DNA of 64,000 nt, taken from assembly GCF_008000755.1 (NCBI RefSeq), contig NZ_CP041690.1:62001-126000 (forward strand), given 5' to 3'. This DNA comes from Youhaiella tibetensis (GTDB lineage: Bacteria > Pseudomonadota > Alphaproteobacteria > Rhizobiales > Devosiaceae). The position numbers and the translations under genes were made by a program. The first letter of the stretch is position 1, and every line of letters starts with the position of its first letter. Positions 7,468 through 18,090 of the stretch are shown one piece after another. The notes under the pieces were generated by a model. That model did no database searches. It was not told where the DNA came from and saw nothing but the letters and a program-made list of their open reading frames with translations.

Positions 7468-8426
7468 TGGAACCCTGCTTCGACATCGCGCACCTGGCGC
7501 ATGTAGAGGTCTATACCGACAGGTTCGAGGAAAGCCTCGACTTCTTCACCCGCGTCTATGGCCTTTCCGTCTCCGGGCGCGATGAGACCTCCGCCTACCT
7601 GCGGGCCTGGGATGACTACGAGTTCCACACCCTCAAGCTCACCCGCCACCACACCACCGGCATGGGGCACGTGGCCTATCGCGCCGCGAGCGAGGCGGCG
7701 CTGATGCGCCGCGTCGCCGCCATCGAGGCGAGCGGGTTCAAGACCATCGGCTGGGTCGATGGCGATCCTGGCCACGGGCGCGCCTTCCGCTTCGAGGATC
7801 CGTTCGGGCACGTCTTCGAGATCTATTGGCAGACCCGCCGCTTCGAGCCGCAGAGCGCGGGCGAACGCCCCGCCCTCAAGAATACCGCCTCGGCCTTCAC
7901 CGGCGCCGCGCCGCGTCGGCTCGACCACCTCAACCTCCTCGCCGAGGACGTCAGCGAGTTCCGCCGCTTCATGCAGACCTGCCTGGGCACGCGCGTCACC
8001 GAGATGATCCAGCTCGACAATGGCCGCATCGGCGGCTGCTGGTTCACGGTCAACAACAAGTCCTACGATCTGGCCTGCACCGAGGAGCATGGCGGCGGGC
8101 AGGGCCGGTTCCACCACGTGACCTATGCCACCGATCAGCGCGAGGACATCCTGCGCGCCGCCGACCTCTTCCTCCAGAACGGCGTCCACATCGAGACCGG
8201 CCCCCACAAGCACGCCATCCAGGGCACCTTCTTTCTCTATGTCTGGGAGCCCGCGGGCAACCGGGTCGAGCTGGCCAATTCCGGTGCGCGCCTGGTGCTG
8301 GCCCCCGATTGGGAGCCGGTCGTCTGGACCGAGGCCGAGCGCCGCAGGGGCCAGGCCTGGGGCCTCAAGACCATCGAGACGTTCCACACGCACGGCACTC
8401 CGCCGGTGCCGAAAAAGGGAGGATGA
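7467..8426 (+). CDS. VOC-family (type I) extradiol ring-cleavage dioxygenase
   Basis: A 319-residue two-domain vicinal-oxygen-chelate protein of the catechol 2,3-dioxygenase family. The C-terminal domain carries the expected Fe(II) triad: His154 (RLDHLNLL), His216 or 217 (FHHVTY) and Glu268 (NRVELAN), plus His208 and Tyr258 at the catalytic positions, so it looks active. It overlaps galB by one base (TGATG) and precedes galC. Gallate pathways described so far use a LigAB-type dioxygenase (GalA, DesB) at this step; no LigB-like gene is in the window. I infer that this enzyme opens the ring of gallate or a related trihydroxy or methoxy aromatic acid; substrate unproven. Confidence 0.8.
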   Translation: MEPCFDIAHLAHVEVYTDRFEESLDFFTRVYGLSVSGRDETSAYLRAWDDYEFHTLKLTRHHTTGMGHVAYRAASEAALMRRVAAIEASGFKTIGWVDGDPGHGRAFRFEDPFGHVFEIYWQTRRFEPQSAGERPALKNTASAFTGAAPRRLDHLNLLAEDVSEFRRFMQTCLGTRVTEMIQLDNGRIGGCWFTVNNKSYDLACTEEHGGGQGRFHHVTYATDQREDILRAADLFLQNGVHIETGPHKHAIQGTFFLYVWEPAGNRVELANSGARLVLAPDWEPVVWTEAERRRGQAWGLKTIETFHTHGTPPVPKKGG

Positions 8427-8430
8427 GCCA

Positions 8431-9105
8431 TTGTCCGGTATCGTCGTTCAGACCATCGCACGCGCCAGCGCGGCCACCATCGAGGGCCTTGCCGCTGCCG
8501 GTGTCGCCACCGTCCATGAGGCCCAGGGCCGCAGGGGCATGCTCGCCAGCCATATGCGTCCCATCTATGCGGGCGCCCAGGTCGCCGGCTCGGCCGTGAC
8601 CATTTCCGTCCCTCCGGGCGATAACTGGATGGTCCATGTCGCCATCGAGCAGCTGCAGCCCGGCGATATCCTGGTCCTGGCCCCGACCTCCCCTTGCGAC
8701 AACGGCTATTTCGGCGACCTGCTGGCGACCTCCGCCATGGCTCGCGGCTGCCGGGGCCTTATCATCGATGCCGGGGTGCGCGATATCCGCGAGCTCACCC
8801 GCATGCAGTTCCCCGTCTGGTCAAAGGCCGTCTCGGCCCAGGGCACCGTCAAGGAAACCGTTGGCTCGGTCAACGTTCCGCTGGTCTGCGCCGGCGCGCT
8901 GGTCGAGCCGGGCGACGTCATCGTGGCCGATGACGACGGCGTGGTGGTGGTGCGGCGCGCCGAAGCCGACGCCGTCCTCGAGGCCGCCAACAGGCGCCTC
9001 GCCAGCGAGGAGGCCAAGCGCCAACGGCTCGCCGCAGGCGAACTCGGCCTCGATATCTACGCCATGCGCGAGAGCCTGGCGGCCAAGGGGCTCAGATATG
9101 TCTGA
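8431..9105 (+). CDS. galC: 4-carboxy-4-hydroxy-2-oxoadipate aldolase (GalC/LigK, RraA fold)
   Basis: A 224-residue RraA-like class II aldolase. The conserved divalent-metal and substrate site [12 protein letters not shown] (Arg-Asp) lies near residue 120, with the [15 protein letters not shown] loop just before. Length equals LigK and GalC. It cleaves 4-carboxy-4-hydroxy-2-oxoadipate to pyruvate and oxaloacetate. The start is TTG at 8431 behind GGGAGGATG; a much longer open frame upstream belongs to the shadow of the dioxygenase gene. RraA-fold proteins also include 4-hydroxy-4-methyl-2-oxoglutarate aldolases, but galB and galD beside it decide the call. Confidence 0.87.
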   Translation: MSGIVVQTIARASAATIEGLAAAGVATVHEAQGRRGMLASHMRPIYAGAQVAGSAVTISVPPGDNWMVHVAIEQLQPGDILVLAPTSPCDNGYFGDLLATSAMARGCRGLIIDAGVRDIRELTRMQFPVWSKAVSAQGTVKETVGSVNVPLVCAGALVEPGDVIVADDDGVVVVRRAEADAVLEAANRRLASEEAKRQRLAAGELGLDIYAMRESLAAKGLRYV

Positions 9106-10153
9106 GGGTATCCCCTGCCTCATGATGCGCGGCGGCACCTCCAAGGGCGCCTATTTCCTCGCCCGCGACCTGCCCGCCGACGAAGCCGCGCGAGACCGCT
9201 TGCTGCTGGCCGTCATGGGCAGCCCCGATCCGCGCCAGATCGATGGCATCGGCGGGGCCGATCCGCTGACCTCCAAGGTCGCGGTGCTTTCCCCGTCCAG
9301 CCGCGACGATGCGGATGTGGATTACCTCTTCCTCCAGGTGTTCGTTGACCAGCCCATCGTCTCGAGCGCGCAGGGGTGCGGCAATATCCTGGCCGGCGTC
9401 GGCCCGGCCGCCATCGAGCGCGGTCTCGTCCCCGTCGCGGGCGAGGTCACCGCGGTGCGCATCCACATGGTCAATTCCGGCGAGGTTGCCGTGGCCCAGG
9501 TGCGCACCCCGGCCGGCCGCGTTTCCTATGACGGCGATGCCCGCATCGACGGCGTGCCCGGCACCCACGCTCCCGTGCCGCTGATGTTCCAGAACATCGC
9601 CGGCTCGATGTGCGGGGCCCTGCTGCCCACCGGCAAGGCCCGCGACACCATCGAGGGCGTCGAGGCCACCCTCATCGACAACGGCATGCCCTGCGTCATC
9701 ATGCGGGCCGCCGATTTCGGCCTTTCGGGCCAGGAGACGCGCGAGGAGCTGGAAGCCGATGGCGCGCTCAAGGCGCGGCTCGAAGCCATCCGCCTCGAGG
9801 CCGGTCCGCTGATGAACCTGGGCGACGTTGCCGCCGCTTCCGTGCCCAAGATGACGCTGGTTTCGCCGGCCACGGGCGGGGGCGCCATCAGCACGCGCAG
9901 CTTCATCCCGCATCGCGTCCATGCCAGCGTCGGCGTCCTCGCCGCGGTGAGCGTCGCCACTGCCTGCCTCACGCCCGGCAGCACCGCGGCGGCCGACCTT
10001 GCCCACATTCCCGCCGATGGGAGGTTCCTCATCGAGCACCCCACCGGCGCCCTCGAAGTCTATCTGGATCTGGCTGCCGATGGCGCCATCCGCGGCGCCG
10101 GCACCATCCGCACGGCCCGCAAGCTTTTCGACGGCCTCGTCTTCCCGCGCTGA
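9098..10153 (+). CDS. galD: 4-oxalomesaconate tautomerase (GalD, PrpF family)
   Basis: A 351-residue PrpF/AcnD-accessory-fold isomerase beginning [15 protein letters not shown], the family's N-terminal signature, with the catalytic-Cys segment [15 protein letters not shown] near residue 90. Established knowledge: GalD of P. putida converts the keto form of 4-oxalomesaconate, released by ring cleavage, to the form used by GalB. ATG 9098 overlaps the galC stop by eight bases. It is the last gene of the rightward unit and ends ten bases from the convergent methyltransferase gene. Confidence 0.87.
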   Translation: MSEGIPCLMMRGGTSKGAYFLARDLPADEAARDRLLLAVMGSPDPRQIDGIGGADPLTSKVAVLSPSSRDDADVDYLFLQVFVDQPIVSSAQGCGNILAGVGPAAIERGLVPVAGEVTAVRIHMVNSGEVAVAQVRTPAGRVSYDGDARIDGVPGTHAPVPLMFQNIAGSMCGALLPTGKARDTIEGVEATLIDNGMPCVIMRAADFGLSGQETREELEADGALKARLEAIRLEAGPLMNLGDVAAASVPKMTLVSPATGGGAISTRSFIPHRVHASVGVLAAVSVATACLTPGSTAAADLAHIPADGRFLIEHPTGALEVYLDLAADGAIRGAGTIRTARKLFDGLVFPR

Positions 10154-10163
10154 GCGCCACCGG

Positions 10164-10982
10164 CTATTCCGGGGCGACGGCCTCGACGATATGGGCCTGG
10201 ATGGGGGCGCTGACGGCGCCCTTCCCGTGCCGGGCGGCGATGGCGGCGGCCACCCGCTCGGTCGCCGCCGCGAGCCCGTGGGCGTCCCGCGCCTCGATCT
10301 CGTTGCGCAAAAGCGTTCCCTGGCAATAGGCCATGGCCGGTATGCGCGCCGAAGCCGCGCGGCTCTCTTCGGCGCGGGTCTCGATCGTGACCGGGGCGAA
10401 TCCGGCTTCGGCCAGTTCACGCGCGATCAGCGTCCTGTCATGGTAGCCATGCGGCGTACGCGCCATGAAGAGCGGCGGATCGTCCGGAAAGATCTCGCCC
10501 AGCGTCCGCGTCGCCTCCTCGGCAAAGGCGTTCGCCTCGATGCGGTCCCAGACGCTGAACACGAACCGCCCGCCCGGCCGCAGCACCCGTCGCGCTTCGC
10601 GATATCCGGTGACCCGGTCGGGAAAGAACATGGCGCCGAACTGGCAGCACACCACGTCGAACGCGCCATCCTCGAACGGCAGCGCCAGGGCATCGGCCCG
10701 CTGCCAGGCGATTCCCGACCCCTCGGGTTGCCGGCTGGCGGCATAGTCCAGCATCGCCTGGTTGAGATCGGTGGCCACATAGCGCGCCCCGGGCGCCAGG
10801 AGCGGCGCCAGCACGCGCGTCACCACCCCGCTTCCCGCCGCCGTTTCCAGCACCGCGCCCGGCCCAAGCGCCGCCACGCGCCGCGCCATGTCCTGCGCAT
10901 AGGGCTCGAAGATCAGCGGCACCATCCACCGGTCGTAGTTTTGCGGAATCGAGCCTGAAAAGGCCTTGTCGGCTTCGAGCAT
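10164..10982 (-). CDS. class I SAM-dependent methyltransferase (UbiE/Methyltransf_11 type)
   Basis: A 272-residue protein with the SAM-binding motif I VLETAAGSGVVTRVLAP, an acidic residue ending strand 2 (VATDLNQAML), motif LPFEDGAFDVV and RVLRPGGRFVFSVW. GGGAGG just before ATG 10982 supports the start. The substrate is unknown: similar proteins methylate small molecules, quinones or lipids. It is convergent to galD and does not look part of that pathway. Confidence 0.8.
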   Translation of the reverse strand: MLEADKAFSGSIPQNYDRWMVPLIFEPYAQDMARRVAALGPGAVLETAAGSGVVTRVLAPLLAPGARYVATDLNQAMLDYAASRQPEGSGIAWQRADALALPFEDGAFDVVCCQFGAMFFPDRVTGYREARRVLRPGGRFVFSVWDRIEANAFAEEATRTLGEIFPDDPPLFMARTPHGYHDRTLIARELAEAGFAPVTIETRAEESRAASARIPAMAYCQGTLLRNEIEARDAHGLAAATERVAAAIAARHGKGAVSAPIQAHIVEAVAPE

Positions 10983-11106
10983 GACCTGCCTCCCGGGGCG
11001 ATCGCACCGGGCAACAAATCTATCACCAAACCGGCGCGGCCGGGTAAGCCCGATTTTGTTACGCCGCGCAGGCCGGGTCGCGTGGAGGCCGGGTCGGCGC
11101 TAAAGA

Positions 11107-11604
11107 CTACCGGTCGGCCGGCCGCGGCACCCAGTGCTCGGTGTCGTGGTCGGGGTGCTGGCGGTTTGAGGCCGTTATCCGCGGCAGAAAGCCCATCGGA
11201 TCTTCCGAGTAGGTCGGCTTGTCCCCGGGCAGGTCGGGCAGGTACCCATACCAGGGCACCCGGCTTTCGATGCCGTATTGCACCACGGGCGGCACGCACC
11301 CGGGCTGGTCGAGCGCGCCCACCAGGACCCCGATATCGGGAAAATCCGGATAGTCGAAGATCATCGGCGTGCCGCAATTGCTGCAGAAGCCGCGCCGCGC
11401 CAGGTCCGAGCTGCGGAACCAGGAAAACGCCCCGCGCGTCACCCGAAACGAACTCTTGAGCACCGGGCAGATCACCGCGAACGGCCCTCCGACAGCCTTC
11501 TGGCACATCCGGCAATGGCAGACATGGACGTTCTCGGGCGGCGCATCAAAGGCAAAGCGCACCGCCCCGCACTGACACCCCCCACTCATGCTATATGGCT
11601 CCAT
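11107..11604 (-). CDS. GFA-family (glutathione-dependent formaldehyde-activating) zinc protein
   Basis: A 165-residue protein with the zinc ligands of the GFA/CENP-V fold: GGCQCGAVRF, then CHCRMCQK and CSNCGTPMIF. Proteins of this fold were named for Gfa of Paracoccus, but most members have no shown activity, so function is left open. Of three possible starts I chose ATG 11604 because GGAGGGGGG precedes it. It stands alone, divergent from the sugar dehydrogenase gene. Confidence 0.82.
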   Translation of the reverse strand: MEPYSMSGGCQCGAVRFAFDAPPENVHVCHCRMCQKAVGGPFAVICPVLKSSFRVTRGAFSWFRSSDLARRGFCSNCGTPMIFDYPDFPDIGVLVGALDQPGCVPPVVQYGIESRVPWYGYLPDLPGDKPTYSEDPMGFLPRITASNRQHPDHDTEHWVPRPADR

Positions 11605-11926
11605 GCCCCCCTCCAATCCGTGGGTGCCATTGTGCCCGGCGCGGGCGGCCGGTCAAGCCGACGGTGGAGCCAGGTCGACGAGAGCGACAGAGACCGCAAT
11701 GGAGCCTGCCGTCCGACCCACGCCATCCGCTGTGGTTGGCGCCTTACTGCCCTACGTCCGGTCGCTTCCAGATCGAGGTCGGCATGGCACGCCGGCTCGA
11801 AGAAATCCATGTGATGCGCTGCGGCAAGAGCAACTGTGACACCCTGCGGCGGGCGGAAGGTAACAAAATGGGTGAATCCTTGAGGAGAAGGACCTATGAA
11901 GCACCGGAGTCAGAGGGCTATCACCA
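11605..11926. other. 322-base intergenic region before the polysaccharide cluster
   Basis: No gene I can support. It must hold the promoters of the divergent GFA gene and of ugd. An ATG at 11896 behind AGGAGAAGG opens a 61-codon frame that runs into ugd out of frame; nothing in its residues looks like a protein. Base composition drops here relative to the left flank and marks the left border of the glycan cluster. Confidence 0.5.
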
Positions 11927-13282
11927 ATGAAGCTTACGATTTTCGGGGCTGGCTACGTAGGCCTTGTCACCGGCGCATGTCTTGCAGATGTCGGCCATCA
12001 GGTGCTCTGCGTCGATGTGGATGCAAAAAAGGTTGCCCGGCTCAACGCTGGCGAAATTCCGATCCACGAACCAGGTCTTGATGCGATCGTCGCCCGAAAC
12101 AGAAGCTTCGGAACGCTCGAGTTTACGATCGATGTCGCAAAGGCCGTCGACCACGCGGACGTGCTGTTCATCGCCGTGGGTACGCCGCCCGACGAAAGTG
12201 GGGCAGCGGACCTGAAATATGTGCTCGCCGTGGCCGAATCCGTCGGCAAGCTGATGGCCGAGCCCAAGGTGGTGGTGATCAAGTCCACGGTGCCGGTTGG
12301 AACCAGCGATAAGGTCCGATCCAAGCTTTCCCAGGTGCTGGCGTCCCGCAATGTCACACTGAACTTCGATGTCGTCTCCAACCCGGAATTTCTTAAAGAG
12401 GGTGCGGCGGTCGATGACTTCTTGAAGCCGGACCGCATCATAGTCGGCACCGAAACGAACTACGCGCGTGAGGTGATGAAGGAGCTCTACAAGCCCTTCA
12501 ACCGCAACCATGACAGGGTTCTGTACATGGACTCTCGCTCTGCGGAGCTGACCAAGTATGCCGCCAATGCCCTGCTGGCAACAAAGATCAGCTTCATCAA
12601 TGAGATCGCCAATCTCGCTGAGAGGCTAGGCGCGGATATCGAAGAGGTGAGAAGAGGTATCGGTGCCGACCCGCGCATCGGCTATCACTTCATCTATCCT
12701 GGCCTGGGATATGGGGGCTCGTGCTTTCCCAAGGACGTTCAGGCGTTGGGGCGCACGGCCACTGAGCTTGGGTACGACGCCCCGCTGATCGCAGCAGTCG
12801 AAACCGTCAACAACCGCCAGAAGACCACCATGTTCGGCAAGATCGCTGCACACTTTGGTGGTGCAGACAGGCTTGGCGGCAAGCGTATTGCCGTATGGGG
12901 TCTGGCTTTCAAACCCAACACCGACGATATGCGCGAAGCCCCATCGCGGACCTTGGTTGAAGCACTTTGGCGCAGCGGCGCCACCGTTACCGCCTACGAT
13001 CCGGTCGCTATGCCCGAAACCAGGCGCATCTACGGCGATCGTCCGGACCTTGTTTTCGCACCCGACAAGTATACCGCGCTCGATGGCGCTGACGCGGTGG
13101 TGGTCTGCACCGAATGGCAGCAGTTCCGTGCGCCCGACTTCGACGAAATGGACAGGCGCCTCGCATCAAAAGTGATTTTCGATGGCCGAAATATCTACTC
13201 CCCGGAACATCTGAGGCGAGATGGCTGGACGTATATCAGCATCGGTCGCCCGCCAGTGACCGGTGGCACTTCCTCCCAGTGA
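11927..13282 (+). CDS. ugd: UDP-glucose 6-dehydrogenase
   Basis: A 451-residue NAD-dependent enzyme of full family length. It has the Rossmann motif [10 protein letters not shown] at residues 7-16, the substrate motif [15 protein letters not shown] near 151-165, Lys210 and catalytic Cys266 in GGSCFPKD, followed by the C-terminal UDP-binding domain. It oxidises UDP-glucose to UDP-glucuronate, a precursor for acidic surface sugars. It is the only plus-strand gene at the left end of the cluster and is convergent with the wecB-like gene; the 4-epimerase encoded nearby can convert its product to UDP-galacturonate. Confidence 0.93.
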   Translation: MKLTIFGAGYVGLVTGACLADVGHQVLCVDVDAKKVARLNAGEIPIHEPGLDAIVARNRSFGTLEFTIDVAKAVDHADVLFIAVGTPPDESGAADLKYVLAVAESVGKLMAEPKVVVIKSTVPVGTSDKVRSKLSQVLASRNVTLNFDVVSNPEFLKEGAAVDDFLKPDRIIVGTETNYAREVMKELYKPFNRNHDRVLYMDSRSAELTKYAANALLATKISFINEIANLAERLGADIEEVRRGIGADPRIGYHFIYPGLGYGGSCFPKDVQALGRTATELGYDAPLIAAVETVNNRQKTTMFGKIAAHFGGADRLGGKRIAVWGLAFKPNTDDMREAPSRTLVEALWRSGATVTAYDPVAMPETRRIYGDRPDLVFAPDKYTALDGADAVVVCTEWQQFRAPDFDEMDRRLASKVIFDGRNIYSPEHLRRDGWTYISIGRPPVTGGTSSQ

Positions 13283-13308
13283 AGTAGCCGACAATCGATG
13301 CACCCGGA

Positions 13309-14430
13309 TCAGGGTGCCCTTCTCGCTGCCTTTTGCAGGCTTAACGCCACGCGTTCCGCTGTCTTCCCGTCCCACAACGGTATGGTGGCCGGCCTTCGGT
13401 GATGGAGCAGGGCCTGTGCCACGGCACCCTCTATGTCATCGACCCCAATAAGCCTGTTGGTGCCCAGCGACAGGGTGATTGGACGTTCCGTTGAATTACG
13501 CAGCGTAAGGCACGGAATGCCCAGATAACTTGCTTCTTCCTGGATACCGCCGGAATCGGTGAGCAGAAATGCCGCCTTCTTTATGAGAGCCATGAATGGC
13601 AGGTAACTGCAGGGCGGAATCATCCGCACGCCGGCGTCGGCCAATAGGGCATCCAACCCTTCGCGTTCCAGTGCCCTGGCGGTACGGGGGTGCACGGGAA
13701 ACACCAGGAACGCCTGTCGGGCCGCAACGCAGAGGCGGTCGACGATCTCCTTGAGGATTTTAGGGACGTCCACGTTAGATGGCCTGTGGAGGGTCACCAC
13801 GCCGTAGACCTCCGGTAGCGCAAATCCAAGGTCCGGGGTCAGGTCGTAGGCGTCGACGGCAGCCTCGAGGTTCACCAACGCGTCAATCATGATGTTGCCG
13901 ACACGCTCGATCCGCTCGGCCCCGATGCCTTCGCGGGCGAGGTTCTCGTCTGCATCCGCAGAAGGCGTCCACAAGAGATCGGCAATCGAGTCTGTGAGGA
14001 CGCGGTTGATCTCTTCAGGCATTGAGCGGTCAAAACTGCGAAGCCCTGCCTCGAGATGCGCTACTGGCAGTCCCAGCTTTTTCGCCGTCAGTGCGCAGGC
14101 GATCGTGGAGTCCACGTCTCCCACCACCACCACCCAGTCGGGCCTGTCCTGCTCAAGGCACAACGCTTCATAGGCCACCATGACCGATCCGGTTACGCGA
14201 GCGTGCGACCCTGTCTGTGCATTTAGGTGATGATGGGGAGCAGGAAGCCCGAGATCGCGAAACATCCAGTCGGACATGTTGAGATCATAGTGCTGGCCGG
14301 TGTGGACGATCACCGGTTCGCACCAGGAACTGTTCGACAGCACGCGCCAGAGTGGCGCGATCTTAACAAAGTTTGGCCGCGCACCCACAATCAGATGAAC
14401 GCGAACGCGGCTTTGGCCCTTCTCCGTCAT
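13309..14430 (-). CDS. wecB: UDP-N-acetylglucosamine 2-epimerase (non-hydrolysing)
   Basis: A 373-residue protein with the WecB/MnaA opening LIVGARPNFVKIAPL, the GDVDSTIACAL segment, HLEAGLRSFD (GLRS motif), and the C-terminal LTDSGGIQEEA UDP-binding site. It interconverts UDP-GlcNAc and UDP-ManNAc. The start is ATG 14430; an open extension upstream is the reading shadow of the neighbouring gene. It is seven bases downstream of the dehydrogenase gene, so the two are one unit, which suggests that a ManNAc- or HexNAcA-type residue is made for the glycan. Confidence 0.9.
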   Translation of the reverse strand: MTEKGQSRVRVHLIVGARPNFVKIAPLWRVLSNSSWCEPVIVHTGQHYDLNMSDWMFRDLGLPAPHHHLNAQTGSHARVTGSVMVAYEALCLEQDRPDWVVVVGDVDSTIACALTAKKLGLPVAHLEAGLRSFDRSMPEEINRVLTDSIADLLWTPSADADENLAREGIGAERIERVGNIMIDALVNLEAAVDAYDLTPDLGFALPEVYGVVTLHRPSNVDVPKILKEIVDRLCVAARQAFLVFPVHPRTARALEREGLDALLADAGVRMIPPCSYLPFMALIKKAAFLLTDSGGIQEEASYLGIPCLTLRNSTERPITLSLGTNRLIGVDDIEGAVAQALLHHRRPATIPLWDGKTAERVALSLQKAARRAP

Positions 14431-14437
14431 GGCGATC

Positions 14438-15715
14438 CTAGAGGCGAATATCGGTATCCCCGGCAGGGAAGAGATACTTGAGGTCGTAGACGATATGTGC
14501 GGACTTGCCAAAGCGGCGAATGGCCTGGCTCCCCATATCCCGGAACTGATCGTGGGCGACCGCCAGGACTATCGCGTCATACACCCCCTCGGCAGGCGTC
14601 TCGGTCAGGGTGACCCCGTATTCATGTGTGGCCTCCTGCGCGTTCACCCAAGGATCGTGGATGTCGACGGCGACGTTGTATTCGCCCAGCTCACGGACGA
14701 TATCGATCACGCGAGTGTTGCGCAGATCGGGACAGTTCTCCTTGAACGCCAGTCCCATGATCAAGACGCGTGAGCCGTTCACGTGGATTCTCTTACGCGT
14801 CATGGCCTTGACGAGTTGGGAGACCACATAAGACCCCATCCCATCGTTGAGACGGCGGCCGGCAAGTATTATCTCGGGATGATAGCCGATGCTCTGAGCC
14901 TTGTGGGTCAAGTAGTATGGATCCACGCCGATGCAGTGCCCACCGACCAGCCCCGGCCGGAACGGAAGGAAGTTCCACTTCGTCCCCGCAGCCTGCAGCA
15001 CCGCCTCGGTATCGATCCCCATCTTGTTGAAGATGACCGCCAGCTCATTGATCAGGGCGATGTTGAGGTCGCGTTGGGTATTTTCGATTACCTTGGCTGC
15101 CTCGGCGACGCGAATGCTGTCGACCTTGTGGGTCCCTGCCTGGATGATCTGCTTGTAAAGAGCATCGACCAGATCGGTGACCTCCGGCGTCGATCCCGAC
15201 GTCACCTTCTTGATCGTCGCGACGCGATGCGTCTTGTCGCCGGGATTGATGCGTTCGGGGCTGTAGCCGGCGAAGAAATCGACGTTGAACTTGAGCCCCG
15301 ACGTCCTTTCGAGAACGGGCACGCAGTCTTCTTCCGTAGCCCCAGGGTAAACCGTCGATTCATAAATGACGATATCGCCCTTCTTGAGAACCTTGCCGAT
15401 AGTCTCGCTTGCACGCAGCAATGGGGTCAGGTCAGGGCGCTTGTGCTCGTCGATCGGCGTCGGCACGGTCACGATGAAGGTATTGCAGGCTTTGAGATCG
15501 TCGACGGCAGACGTATAGCGCAGGCTTTTCGATGCCAGAGCGAGGTCGGACTGGTCCACCTCCAGCGTGTTATCGAAGCCAGACGCAAGATCTTCGATCC
15601 GGCGCTGGTTGATGTCGAAGCCGACCACCGACCGCACCTTGCTGAACTCTATCGCCAGCGGCAGGCCCACATAGCCGAGGCCGATTACGGCCAGCCGAAC
15701 GTCTTCAAGTTCCAT
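14438..15715 (-). CDS. nucleotide-sugar dehydrogenase, TviB/WbpO type (UDP-HexNAc to UDP-HexNAc uronate)
   Basis: A 425-residue member of the UDP-glucose/GDP-mannose dehydrogenase family. It has [12 protein letters not shown] at 10-21, the [15 protein letters not shown] segment and catalytic Cys261 in [14 protein letters not shown]. That exact [11 protein letters not shown] form is typical of the TviB/WbpA/WbpO group, which acts on UDP-N-acetylhexosamines, not on UDP-glucose. With the 2-epimerase it would give UDP-GlcNAcA, GalNAcA or ManNAcA. Substrate within the group is uncertain. Confidence 0.88.
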   Translation of the reverse strand: MELEDVRLAVIGLGYVGLPLAIEFSKVRSVVGFDINQRRIEDLASGFDNTLEVDQSDLALASKSLRYTSAVDDLKACNTFIVTVPTPIDEHKRPDLTPLLRASETIGKVLKKGDIVIYESTVYPGATEEDCVPVLERTSGLKFNVDFFAGYSPERINPGDKTHRVATIKKVTSGSTPEVTDLVDALYKQIIQAGTHKVDSIRVAEAAKVIENTQRDLNIALINELAVIFNKMGIDTEAVLQAAGTKWNFLPFRPGLVGGHCIGVDPYYLTHKAQSIGYHPEIILAGRRLNDGMGSYVVSQLVKAMTRKRIHVNGSRVLIMGLAFKENCPDLRNTRVIDIVRELGEYNVAVDIHDPWVNAQEATHEYGVTLTETPAEGVYDAIVLAVAHDQFRDMGSQAIRRFGKSAHIVYDLKYLFPAGDTDIRL

Positions 15716-15735
15716 ATTTGCTATCCGTTCCGGCG

Positions 15736-16746
15736 TCAGACACTGAAGTAGTCGCGATACCAGGCGACGAAATTAGGCACGCCGGTCTCGATTGAGGTTG
15801 ATGGGGCGTAGCCGGTGTCGCGTTGGAGCGCACTGATTTCGGCGCGAGTGCTGGCGACATCGCCGGGTTGCATATCCATCATGTTGAGGCTGGCTGTCTT
15901 ACCCAGCGTCTTCTCGAGCACTTTGACGAAATCGAGGAGGAGAACCGGCTGACCGCGGCCGATATTATAAAGACGATAGGGTGCAATGCCGCTGCTGCCC
16001 GGCGACGGATTGGCCGAATCCCAGTTGGCGTCGATTGTCGGGACGACCTCCAGGACCCGCAGAATGCCCTCGACGATATCGTCGACATAGGTGAAGTCCC
16101 GCGCCATCTCGCCGTGATTGTAGATATCGATGGGCTTGCCAGCCAATATTCCCTTGGTGAACTTGAACAGGGCCATATCCGGCCGTCCCCAGGGACCATA
16201 GACCGTAAAGAACCTTAGGCCGGTGCACGGCAGGCCAAAAAGGTGGGCATAGGAATGCGCCATGACCTCGTTCGCCTTCTTCGTGGCGGCATAGAGGCTC
16301 ATGGGGTGGGCTGTCCCGTGAGTTTCTGAAAACGGTTGGGTGCTGTTGGCGCCGTAAACGGAACTGGTCGACGCGTAGACCAAATGTTCGACCTGATTGT
16401 CTCGACAACATTCGAGGATGTTGGCGAAGCCTACCAGATTGCTGTTGATATAGGCCGACGGGTTCTCAACCGAATACCGAACACCAGCTTGAGCCGCGAG
16501 ATTGATCACCTTCCGCGGCTTATGCTCTGCAAATACCTTGTCCAGAGCATCTTTGTCCGCGAGATCGGCGCGCACCTCCACGAAATTTGGCGACTGCCTC
16601 AAAATCGCGAGTCGGGCCTCCTTGATAGCCGGATCGTAGTACGCATTGACCACGTCATAGCCAACGACTTGTCTGCCTGCTGCCAGCAGGCGCCGGGCGG
16701 TGTGAAAGCCGATAAAGCCTGCGGTACCGGTGACCAGCACGGTCAT
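15736..16746 (-). CDS. NAD-dependent epimerase, UDP-glucuronate 4-epimerase-like
   Basis: A 336-residue short-chain epimerase: [11 protein letters not shown] at the N-terminus, Ser in STSSVYG, catalytic Tyr and Lys in [11 protein letters not shown], and [11 protein letters not shown]. This whole pattern is that of UDP-glucuronate 4-epimerases (LpsL, Cap1J). It would convert UDP-GlcA made by Ugd to UDP-GalA. ATG 16746 is preferred to an upstream TTG. Spacing of 20 bases to the dehydrogenase gene makes it first in a three-gene precursor operon reading left. Confidence 0.87.
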   Translation of the reverse strand: MTVLVTGTAGFIGFHTARRLLAAGRQVVGYDVVNAYYDPAIKEARLAILRQSPNFVEVRADLADKDALDKVFAEHKPRKVINLAAQAGVRYSVENPSAYINSNLVGFANILECCRDNQVEHLVYASTSSVYGANSTQPFSETHGTAHPMSLYAATKKANEVMAHSYAHLFGLPCTGLRFFTVYGPWGRPDMALFKFTKGILAGKPIDIYNHGEMARDFTYVDDIVEGILRVLEVVPTIDANWDSANPSPGSSGIAPYRLYNIGRGQPVLLLDFVKVLEKTLGKTASLNMMDMQPGDVASTRAEISALQRDTGYAPSTSIETGVPNFVAWYRDYFSV

Positions 16747-16953
16747 AAGCAATCTCTTTGGGGATGGTAGAACTCCGCCGTTTAGTGCCCGATGGGCGTA
16801 TCAAATGCAACTCCATTAGCTTCCAGCCGGTCGTCCCGTCCAAAGTTGCTCGAGGTGCCGCGTGGCAAAGCCGTTGCCCGGTACGGCGATGGCCCCTAAA
16901 TAGCTCCACGGTCGCAGGTCACCTGGAAAGCGACCAAATACTGGCGGGAAGAA

Positions 16954-18072
16954 ATGGCCGGGCAGCGTGTTATCATTTTTGGAAATCAGGCGTTCTCTCT
17001 CGTCAATTTTCGCGGTGCCCTCATGGAGGACCTGCGCCGACGCGGCCACGAAGTCCTGGCTTTGGCGCCGGACTTCGATGACAGCCTGCGCGAGCGCCTT
17101 GCCGCTTCCGGCATCGAGGCAGTCTCCCTGTCGTTGTCGAGAACAAGCGTCAACCCGCTCAAGGACCTGCGCGACCTCGCTCAACTTTGGCGCATAATGC
17201 GCGATCTCAAACCAGACGTCGTCCTGGCCTTCACCATCAAGCCGGTGGTCTACGGCACACTCGCCGCAACTCTTGCAGGAGTTACGCGTCGACACGTTCT
17301 GATCACCGGCCTGGGCTATGCCTTTTCCGCGAGCAGCAGCCTCCGCGACCGCTTCGTCCAGGGTCTTGCTCGCACGCTCTATCGAGTCTCCCTGCTCGCC
17401 GCCCACGTGGTCTTCATGCAGAATCGGGATGATGTGAACGAATTTGTCGCTCGCAGAATCGTAGCACGAGACAAGATCACTCTCGTCAATGGCACCGGGG
17501 TCGATCTCAAGGAATGGCCGGTCGTGGCCCTCCCCGATACACCGGTCGTGTTCGCCCTGGCAGCCCGGCTGCTGGGAGAGAAAGGCATACGTGAGTACGT
17601 CGCGGCGGCCCGGCGGGTAAAGGCCATCCACCCTGAAACGCGGTTCCTTCTCCTGGGAGGGCTGGATACCAATCCCGCCGCAATCTCCCTCGAGGAGGTG
17701 AAGGGCTGGGTCGAGGACGGGATAGTCGAATGGCCTGGACATGTCGAAATGCGCGAATGGCTGGAGCGCACGAGTGTCTATGTCCTGCCCTCCTACCGGG
17801 AGGGTGTGCCGCGCAGCTCCCAGGAGGCGATGGCGTCAGGACGTCCCATAATCACGACAGATGTTCCCGGCTGCCGTGAAACCGTTATTGACGGCGAGAA
17901 TGGCTTCCTCGTGCCACCTCGCGACGTCGATGCGCTCGTCAGGGCGATGGTGCACTTTCTCGAAAACCCTCAGGACATCGCAGTCAAAGGACACCGCAGC
18001 CGTCAAATCGCCGAGGAACGGTTCGACGTTCACCAGATAAATGCGCGCATGTTCTCGGCGATGGGGCTTTGA
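16954..18072 (+). CDS. glycosyltransferase family 4
   Basis: A 372-residue GT-B glycosyltransferase. The N-terminal half resembles the glycosyltransferase 4-like domain (RVIIFGNQAFSLVNFRGAL, then TGLGYAFSASSSLRDR), and the C-terminal half is GT4 with the sugar-nucleotide signature VLPSYREGVPRSSQEAMA (E-x7-E) near residue 275. Proteins of this subtype (for example WbpH and PglA relatives) add the second or a later sugar to a lipid-linked chain at the cytoplasmic membrane face. It is alone on the plus strand between two leftward units. Confidence 0.88.
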   Translation: MAGQRVIIFGNQAFSLVNFRGALMEDLRRRGHEVLALAPDFDDSLRERLAASGIEAVSLSLSRTSVNPLKDLRDLAQLWRIMRDLKPDVVLAFTIKPVVYGTLAATLAGVTRRHVLITGLGYAFSASSSLRDRFVQGLARTLYRVSLLAAHVVFMQNRDDVNEFVARRIVARDKITLVNGTGVDLKEWPVVALPDTPVVFALAARLLGEKGIREYVAAARRVKAIHPETRFLLLGGLDTNPAAISLEEVKGWVEDGIVEWPGHVEMREWLERTSVYVLPSYREGVPRSSQEAMASGRPIITTDVPGCRETVIDGENGFLVPPRDVDALVRAMVHFLENPQDIAVKGHRSRQIAEERFDVHQINARMFSAMGL

Positions 18073-18090
18073 ACAGCCAGCCCTGCTTGA

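Noticed and set aside
8431-9105. Ribonuclease E inhibitor RraA
   Set aside because: Same fold, but the Arg-Asp aldolase site is present and the gene is overlapped by galD and follows galB and the dioxygenase gene, so the aldolase call is better.
11896-12081. 61-codon frame with a good AGGAGAAGG ribosome-binding site before ugd
   Set aside because: It overlaps ugd in another frame for most of its length and the peptide looks random. The site more likely helps ribosomes reach the ugd start 31 bases downstream.
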